Under the pieces are notes generated by a model that worked only from the letters and a program-made list of their open reading frames with translations, searched no databases and was not told where the DNA came from. Shown piece by piece: positions 5,670-9,585 of a DNA stretch of 9,585 bases. The position numbers and the translations under genes are program-made. The DNA comes from Verrucomicrobiota bacterium (GTDB lineage Bacteria > Verrucomicrobiota > Verrucomicrobiia > Opitutales > UBA953), in contig RGES01000042.1 of the NCBI GenBank assembly GCA_009917805.1, forward strand, positions 1 to 9,585, written 5' to 3'. The stretch's first letter is position 1, and every line of letters starts with the position of its first letter.

Positions 5670-6359
5670 ATGAACTCCCTGTCACGTACGCTCTCCCTCC
5701 TCTTGCTCCTGATCGTCGGAGCGACGTCCGCCCTCACCGCTGCTCCCGCCGAAGGCAAGAAGGGCGGCAAAGGGGGCAAGGGCGGTCCGCCTCCCGGCTC
5801 CGTCGACACCGTCGCCGCGGCCAAGCCGTCCGACAAGAACAGCACGCTCAAGCTCACGAGCCCTGCGGTGAAGGATGGCGAGAAGCTTCCGGTCGAATAC
5901 ACCGGCGACGGCGACAGCGCCAGCCCGCCCCTCGCCTGGACGGGCGTCCCGAAGGGCACGCAGAGCCTGGTGCTGATCATGCACCACCTCGACCCGGAAG
6001 GTAAGACGAAGATCTACTGGCTCATGTACGACATCGACCCCAAGACGACGAGCGTCGCCAAGAACGCCACCGACTTCGGCAAGATGGGCATGAGCACCGT
6101 CCATAACCGCGTCGAGTACGCCCCTCCCCATTCGCAAGGCCCGGGCGAAAAGAAATACGTCCTCACGCTCTTCGCCCTGTCCGCCAAGCCCGACCTCTCC
6201 AAGGCAGAAAGCCCGATCACCGTGGACCCCGTCCTCGCCGCGATGAAAGGCAAGATCCTCGCCGCCGCCGACCTGAACGTGATCTACACCCGCCCGGCCG
6301 GCGCCAGCGACGGCAAGGAAGAGAAGCGCCCGCCCCGTCGCGAAGAAGGCGCGAAGTAA
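5670..6359 (+). CDS. Secreted PEBP/YbhB-like protein with N-terminal Gly-Lys repeat
   Basis: A 229-residue exported protein of the phosphatidylethanolamine-binding/Raf-kinase-inhibitor-like (YbhB/YbcL) family, whose bacterial role is unclear. Residues 1-25 form a signal peptide with a poly-Leu core. Directly after the likely cleavage site comes GKKGGKGGKGG (29-39), a Pro-rich hinge, then the PEBP fold (about 58-207): LTSPAVKDGEKLPVEYTGDG (62-81), SPPLAWTGVPKGTQSLVLIM (85-104), YWLMYDID (116-123), YAPPHSQGPGEKKYVLTLFAL (150-170). The usual DPDAP ligand-pocket loop is replaced by HLDPEG (106-111) and the GxHR signature by GEKKY, so the classical anion pocket is altered. A charged Lys/Arg/Glu tail (212-229) ends the protein. 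It has its own promoter-like module B and is followed 46 bp later by the HupE-like gene. Confidence 0.8.
   Translation: MNSLSRTLSLLLLLIVGATSALTAAPAEGKKGGKGGKGGPPPGSVDTVAAAKPSDKNSTLKLTSPAVKDGEKLPVEYTGDGDSASPPLAWTGVPKGTQSLVLIMHHLDPEGKTKIYWLMYDIDPKTTSVAKNATDFGKMGMSTVHNRVEYAPPHSQGPGEKKYVLTLFALSAKPDLSKAESPITVDPVLAAMKGKILAAADLNVIYTRPAGASDGKEEKRPPRREEGAK
5754..5786 (+). repeat. Gly-Lys coding tract at the mature N-terminus of the PEBP-like protein
   Basis: Encodes GKKGGKGGKGG (residues 29-39), followed by PPPG. The stretch GGGGCAAGGGCGGT near its end also occurs in the YHYH tract (4249-4263 region), so the tracts are related at the DNA level as well as in protein. Its position, just after the signal peptide, is the mirror image of the C-terminal tracts in the two preceding proteins. 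Confidence 0.85.
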
Positions 6360-6377
6360 GCGGTTTTGGTTGGAACG

Positions 6378-6393
6378 CGACGGCCGGCCGTCG
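6378..6393. promoter_or_regulatory. Perfect 16-bp palindrome between PEBP-like and HupE-like genes
   Basis: CGACGGCCGGCCGTCG is a perfect 16-bp inverted repeat lying 18 bp after the PEBP-like stop and 12 bp before the HupE-like ATG. As RNA it could fold into a 6-bp GC stem with a CCGG loop. There is no T-run after it, so it is not a standard terminator. It could reduce read-through, stabilise the upstream mRNA end, or be an operator. Chance formation in GC-rich DNA cannot be excluded. Confidence 0.45.
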
Positions 6394-6405
6394 TACTCAC
6401 TTCCG

Positions 6406-7542
6406 ATGCGGCGAGCTTTCCTTCTCTGGCTGTCGGCCCTGGTGCCGACGCTCCTCTGGGCCCACCCGGAGTGGAAGGAAGCCTCATGCATCGGCGTCAT
6501 CGACGAGAAAGATACCTTCGCGCTGACGGTGAAGTTCGACGTCCCTTCGTTCCTGCTCGGTCAGCTGCCCAAGGACGCGCCGATCAAGGAACTCGATGCG
6601 CTGATGTTCACGCCCGGCCGCCTCGCCGGCTCCGTCGAACCGGGGCGCCAGCAGTTCCTCGCCGGACTCCGCCTCGAGGCCGACGGCAAGCCCGTGGCCT
6701 GGACCATCGTGTCCTTTCCTTCGGCGGAACAGATCCTCGCGCAGTCCGCCCGCCAAGGCGAAGCGGATCGCTACCCGGTGATGATGAACGCGAAGCTCAC
6801 CGCGACCATTCCGGCGGGCACGCAGAAACTCGTGCTACGTTTTCCGGATGCCTTGGGCACGGTCTTCACGAATCTGCGCAAGGGCATGGATTTCCAGACG
6901 GTCATGGCGGTGTCGAAGAACGAACCGGGCGAATTCCAGATCGGCGACGGACCGGCCCCGGCCGACCCCCAGACGCTCTTCACGCTCTTGGCCGATGGCT
7001 TCGGCCACGTGCTCCCGGACGGCTGGGATCATTGCCTTTTCATGTTGGCGATGTTCCTCGGGGCGGCCTCGCTGCGCCAAGCCCTCGGCCGCTCCCTGGT
7101 CTTCACCTTGGGTCACAGCCTCACCCTCAGCGCCGTGGCGCTCGGTTGGGTCGGCAACCCCGGCCCTTGGATCGAACCGTTCATCGCGCTCACGATCGGA
7201 CTCGGCGGCCTCATGGCCTTCCGCGGGACCGCGACGAACCGCCAGATGCTCATCGTGCCGGCCGTCTTCGGCCTGGTCCATGGGCTGGGCTTCGCCGCCG
7301 CGGTCTCGGATCGCCTCAAGGAGTGGGACAACGGCAGCATCGTCCGCATCCTCGTGGGCTTCAACGTCGGGGTCGAACTCGCCCAGATGGCGGTGATCTT
7401 CACGTCGGCCGCCCTGCTCTGGGCCATTCTCCGCACCGGGCTGGCCGAGACCAAGGTCCGACGCTCCCTGTGCCTCGCCGTCGCGCTCATCGGCTTCGCG
7501 GTGATGGCGTGGCGTGTCGCCGGCCTCGCGGGACTCGTCTGA
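6406..7542 (+). CDS. HupE/UreJ-like polytopic membrane protein with N-terminal extracytoplasmic domain
   Basis: A 378-residue inner-membrane protein of the HupE/UreJ_2 type, members of which are proposed metal-ion permeases. Residues 1-19 are a signal peptide or first helix (ending LLWAHPEW). A soluble segment (about 20-190), predicted outside the cytoplasm, precedes the membrane core (about 195-375) of roughly six helices. The core carries the family's conserved histidines: GFGHVLPDGWDHCLFMLA (198-215; His201 and His209), FTLGHSLTLSA (233-243; His237) and FGLVHGLGFA (288-297; His292). These residues are good candidates for metal coordination; the metal is unknown. The frame is open to a TTG at 6370, but ATG 6406 is chosen because the signal peptide begins there. 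It closes the plus-strand cluster, ending 4 bp from the stop of the convergent second sulfatase. No Shine-Dalgarno is visible. Confidence 0.82.
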   Translation: MRRAFLLWLSALVPTLLWAHPEWKEASCIGVIDEKDTFALTVKFDVPSFLLGQLPKDAPIKELDALMFTPGRLAGSVEPGRQQFLAGLRLEADGKPVAWTIVSFPSAEQILAQSARQGEADRYPVMMNAKLTATIPAGTQKLVLRFPDALGTVFTNLRKGMDFQTVMAVSKNEPGEFQIGDGPAPADPQTLFTLLADGFGHVLPDGWDHCLFMLAMFLGAASLRQALGRSLVFTLGHSLTLSAVALGWVGNPGPWIEPFIALTIGLGGLMAFRGTATNRQMLIVPAVFGLVHGLGFAAAVSDRLKEWDNGSIVRILVGFNVGVELAQMAVIFTSAALLWAILRTGLAETKVRRSLCLAVALIGFAVMAWRVAGLAGLV

Positions 7543-7546
7543 TCAA

Positions 7547-8935
7547 TCAAAGACGACCGACAGGACGCTTGCCGGCATCGAGCTTCTTCCGCTCCGCGGC
7601 GGCGAGTTCCTGCAATGCTTTCACGATGTCGGGATGGGCGGCGGCGACGTCGGTCTTCTCGCCCTGATCGGCCTCAAGGTCGTATAGCGAAAGACCGATC
7701 TGGCGCTGGTGCGTCGTGGCGGGCAGGCCCTCCTTGGATGCCGGCACCATGTCGACGTAACTACGATAGGCATGGGGGAGATGGAGCTTCCACTTGCCCT
7801 TACGCACGGCCTCGAGGCGGTCGCCGTAGTAATAGGTGAAGGCCTCGCGCGCGGCGGCCTTCTCGCCCTTGAGCAAGCCCAGGAAGGATTGGCCGTCGAT
7901 CTCATGCTTAGGAGCCTTGGCTGAGCAGGCTTCGACGAGCGTCGGGACGACGTCGATGTTCGCGGCGAGCGCGTCGGTGCGGGTGTCGGGCTTCACCACG
8001 CCGGGCCAGCGAACGATGAACGGCACGCGGACGCCGCCTTCGAAGGTCGTACCCTTGCCCTCGCGGAACGGACCGGCGGAACCGGCGTGGCGACCGAAGT
8101 TCAGCCAAGGACCGTTGTCGCTCGTGAAGCAGACGATGGTCTCTTTCTCGACGCCCTTGTCGGCCAAAGCCTTGAGCACGGCGCCCACGGCGCGATCGAT
8201 GTCGGCCAAGGTATCGGCATACGGGGTGGCGAACTTGCCCTTGAAGTCGGCGGAGGCGCCGAGCGGGGTATGCGGCATCGAGGTCGCCAGATAGAGGAAG
8301 AACGGCTTGTCCTTGCCGGCGCTCTCATGGATGAAACGGACGGCGCGCAGGCCTTGGGAGGAAGTCAGCGCATCCATGTCCGTCCAGTCGCGGACGAAGC
8401 CCATCGGGTGGCCGTTCACGTAGCGCGGCAGCTCGGGATACATCTTGCGGCGCGATTCGTCGCCGACGGCGTAGCCCAGGGGCCACATGTCGTTCGAATA
8501 CGGCAGGATCATCGAATCGTCGAAGCCATGGTTCGGCGGCAGGAATTTCGGCGCGTCGCCGAGGTGCCACTTGCCGACCACGCCGGTGTGATAGCCGGCC
8601 TCGCGCAGCAAGGTGCCGAGGGTCTGCTCGTCGTTGCTCAGGCCGGTCTTCGCCTGCGGGCCGAGCGCGGTGCCGCCCAAGCCGAGCCGGTTCGGATAAC
8701 AGCCGGTCATCAACGCCGTGCGCGAGGAAGTGCACACGGCCTGCGTCGCGTAGAAGCTGGTGAACCGCAGGCCTTCTTTCGCCAGGCGATCGATGTTCGG
8801 CGTCACGTTCTGGGTCGAACCGTAGCAACCGGGATCGGCCCAGCCCATGTCGTCGCACATGATGTATACCACGTTGGGCCGAGCGCCGAACAAGGTGGCG
8901 CACAGCAGGAGGCCCAAGGTTGGGGTAAACCTCAT
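7547..8935 (-). CDS. Secreted arylsulfatase-like sulfatase with CTSSR active-site motif
   Basis: A 462-residue exported sulfatase. Residues 1-18 are a short signal peptide (MRFTPTLGLLLCATLFGA). Metal and active-site positions are present: Asp28/Asp29 in MCDDMGW, Cys68 in CTSSRTALMTG (68-78), Lys122/His124 in GKWHLG, His222 in MPHTPLG, Asp273/Asn274 in TSDNGPW, and Lys294 in REGKGTTFEGG. The block GRHAGSAGPFREGKG (281-295) is very like that of animal and bacterial arylsulfatases (ARSA/GALNS-type). The formylglycine motif is CTSSR, with Ser in place of the usual Pro at +2, so recognition by a maturation enzyme is less certain than for the first sulfatase. It lacks the Gly-Lys tail of its neighbour. 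It is convergent with the HupE-like gene and may be co-transcribed with the upstream glutaredoxin, though a hairpin-forming gap lies between them. Substrate unknown. Confidence 0.9.
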   Translation of the reverse strand: MRFTPTLGLLLCATLFGARPNVVYIMCDDMGWADPGCYGSTQNVTPNIDRLAKEGLRFTSFYATQAVCTSSRTALMTGCYPNRLGLGGTALGPQAKTGLSNDEQTLGTLLREAGYHTGVVGKWHLGDAPKFLPPNHGFDDSMILPYSNDMWPLGYAVGDESRRKMYPELPRYVNGHPMGFVRDWTDMDALTSSQGLRAVRFIHESAGKDKPFFLYLATSMPHTPLGASADFKGKFATPYADTLADIDRAVGAVLKALADKGVEKETIVCFTSDNGPWLNFGRHAGSAGPFREGKGTTFEGGVRVPFIVRWPGVVKPDTRTDALAANIDVVPTLVEACSAKAPKHEIDGQSFLGLLKGEKAAAREAFTYYYGDRLEAVRKGKWKLHLPHAYRSYVDMVPASKEGLPATTHQRQIGLSLYDLEADQGEKTDVAAAHPDIVKALQELAAAERKKLDAGKRPVGRL

Positions 8936-8937
8936 AA

Positions 8938-8969
8938 GGACATTACTAGGGGTATTACCCTAGGTGTCC
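8938..8969 (-). promoter_or_regulatory. Interrupted inverted repeat abutting the second sulfatase start
   Basis: Read on the minus strand this is GGACA, C, CTAGGG, TAATAC (loop), CCCTAG, TAA, TGTCC, ending 2 nt before the ATG at 8935. It folds into a 6-bp inner and 5-bp outer stem separated by a small asymmetric bulge. It could be an operator, an mRNA hairpin controlling access to the start, or a weak terminator for the glutaredoxin gene (no T-run follows). A possible promoter overlaps it: TTGGAC (8971-8966), 17 bp, TAGTAA (8948-8943), which would put the transcript start at about the ATG. If so, the dyad covers the spacer and -10 region, the expected place for a repressor site. Confidence 0.5.
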
Positions 8970-9005
8970 AAGACTAATAGTGGCAGCCGACCAACCTGCC
9001 TAATC

Positions 9006-9281
9006 TTAGACCTTCAGGCCGAGCTCGGCGCACACGGCCGGGTGCTTCCGAGCCTTGTTGATGAACTCATCCACCCCGAAGTCGGCCACGATGAAGTCCC
9101 CATAACGGAAAGACGGGCACTTGGACTGGCCGGTCAGGGCGACCAGCTGGCGCATCTGATGCATGTCGGCGACCACGTCACGGACATCCAGCTTCACGCC
9201 CTGGGCGGCAAAGTATTCCAAGGCCTGGGTGCACCAGGGGCATCCGGGCTTGGTGTAAAGGATCGGCAAAGGCTGCGGCAT
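9006..9281 (-). CDS. Glutaredoxin-family thiol-disulfide oxidoreductase
   Basis: A 91-residue cytoplasmic redox protein, the usual length for single-domain glutaredoxins and NrdH-like proteins. The N-terminal strand ILYTKPGCPWCTQA (7-20) carries the active-site pair Cys14 and Cys17 (CPWC). The cis-Pro region is GQSKCPSF (51-58, Pro56) in place of the common TVP or VP, with Cys55 directly next to the cis-proline. The C-terminal part (ADFGVDEFINKARKH, 66-80) fits the glutathione-binding helix region, and a further Cys84 follows. The open frame reaches 9386, but the start at 9281 is chosen because the fold begins there and the longer form would overlap the divergent gene. Partner (glutathione, thioredoxin reductase, ribonucleotide reductase) cannot be decided here. 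Confidence 0.88.
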   Translation of the reverse strand: MPQPLPILYTKPGCPWCTQALEYFAAQGVKLDVRDVVADMHQMRQLVALTGQSKCPSFRYGDFIVADFGVDEFINKARKHPAVCAELGLKV

Positions 9282-9335
9282 GCGGGAACCCAAGCGAGGC
9301 AGCGCCGGGTTAGCAAGCGGAGAGCACCCGAGGCG

Positions 9336-9364
9336 TTGACAGTCCGGCGCCACTTGCAGGAAAT
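9336..9364 (+). promoter_or_regulatory. Candidate promoter for the gene starting at 9376
   Basis: A perfect TTGACA (9336-9341) lies in the 94-bp divergent gap. The hexamer 17 bp downstream is GGAAAT (9359-9364), only a 3/6 match to a -10 box, and ends 11 nt before the ATG at 9376. The -35 match is strong and the -10 is weak. The resulting leader would be very short, as for other genes in this window. AGGA at 9358-9361 is too far (14 nt) from the ATG to be a good ribosome-binding site. Confidence 0.3.
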
Positions 9365-9375
9365 GACGCCTCCCC

Positions 9376-9585
9376 ATGGAAACCATTCACGGAGCCCCCA
9401 GCTACACCCTGCGCACCGCCGAGGTAGAACTGGCCGTCACCCAGACCGCCGGTCACCTCGCCCCGGTCACCTTCAACCTGCCCGGGCTCAAGGCCTCCCC
9501 GTACTCGCTCTCTCCGTGGACGCCGACCCAGATCGACCAGTCGTTGCCGAACCTGCTGACCTACCTCCGCGGCGACTTCATGTGC
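9376..9585 (+). CDS. Partial CDS of unknown function, runs off the window
   Basis: The first 70 residues of a protein begin METIHGAPSYTLRTAEVELA and continue without a stop to the window end (last visible residues LRGDFMC). An in-frame TGA at 9364-9366 fixes ATG 9376 as the only start in this frame. Third codon positions are strongly G/C, as in the other real genes, whereas the competing open frame from the ATG at 9363 lacks this bias. No signal peptide is apparent. The pattern (two beta-rich segments, VTQTAGHLAPVTFNLPG, then SPWTP and LRGDFMC) faintly recalls galactose-mutarotase-like sugar-binding proteins, but this is a weak impression and no function is assigned. It is divergent from the glutaredoxin gene. 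Confidence 0.75.
   Translation, partial: METIHGAPSYTLRTAEVELAVTQTAGHLAPVTFNLPGLKASPYSLSPWTPTQIDQSLPNLLTYLRGDFMC

Noticed and set aside
6370..6405. TTG start for the HupE-like protein
   Set aside because: It would place twelve polar residues and the palindrome inside the coding region ahead of a clean signal peptide that starts at ATG 6406.
4326..8935. The two sulfatases as a recent tandem duplication
   Set aside because: They differ in active-site motif, length, tail and most of the sequence outside catalytic motifs, and lie on opposite strands.
9282..9386. Extended N-terminus of the glutaredoxin
   Set aside because: It overlaps the divergent gene at 9376 and precedes the first beta strand with a sequence lacking any recognisable signal or domain.

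Overview
The window is GC-rich bacterial DNA with strongly GC-biased third codon positions. It is packed with short intergenic gaps and has no rRNA, tRNA, insertion sequence or CRISPR array. Two secreted sulfatases, a YHYH-domain protein, a PEBP-like protein and an apparently Shine-Dalgarno-poor style of translation start suggest a heterotrophic member of the Verrucomicrobiota (Opitutales-like) or the wider PVC group. That taxonomic call is inference from gene content, not from a marker gene.

Layout. Positions 1-23 hold a terminator-like palindrome. On the minus strand follow a Pal/OmpA-family lipoprotein (43-657) and, upstream of it, a MoeB/ThiF-type E1-like enzyme fused to a rhodanese domain (711-1856). 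A 74-bp divergent gap separates these from ruvX (1931-2386) and truA (2388-3233) on the plus strand, housekeeping genes of rRNA maturation and tRNA pseudouridylation. Next comes a plus-strand run of exported or membrane proteins: a YHYH-domain protein (3283-4320), a sulfatase (4326-5621), a PEBP/YbhB-like protein (5670-6359) and a HupE/UreJ-like membrane protein (6406-7542). A second sulfatase (7547-8935) and a glutaredoxin (9006-9281) lie on the minus strand. A divergent partial gene starts at 9376 and runs off the window.

The most interesting part is 3233-7542. Three consecutive secreted proteins carry the same Gly-Lys-rich run (repeats of GGK) at an end of the mature chain: the C-terminus of the YHYH protein, the C-terminus of the sulfatase and the N-terminus of the PEBP-like protein. 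The two transcription-unit starts in the cluster, before YHYH and before PEBP, share a promoter-like module: CTTAA, 7 bp, TTAAG, 11 bp, then a -10-like hexamer just upstream of the ATG. The shared tag and shared promoter argue that these genes form one co-regulated envelope or surface system. Its substrate and function cannot be read from the sequence.

Across the window, start codons lack recognisable Shine-Dalgarno sequences, and several -10-like boxes lie only 7-12 nt before the ATG, consistent with leaderless or near-leaderless mRNAs.
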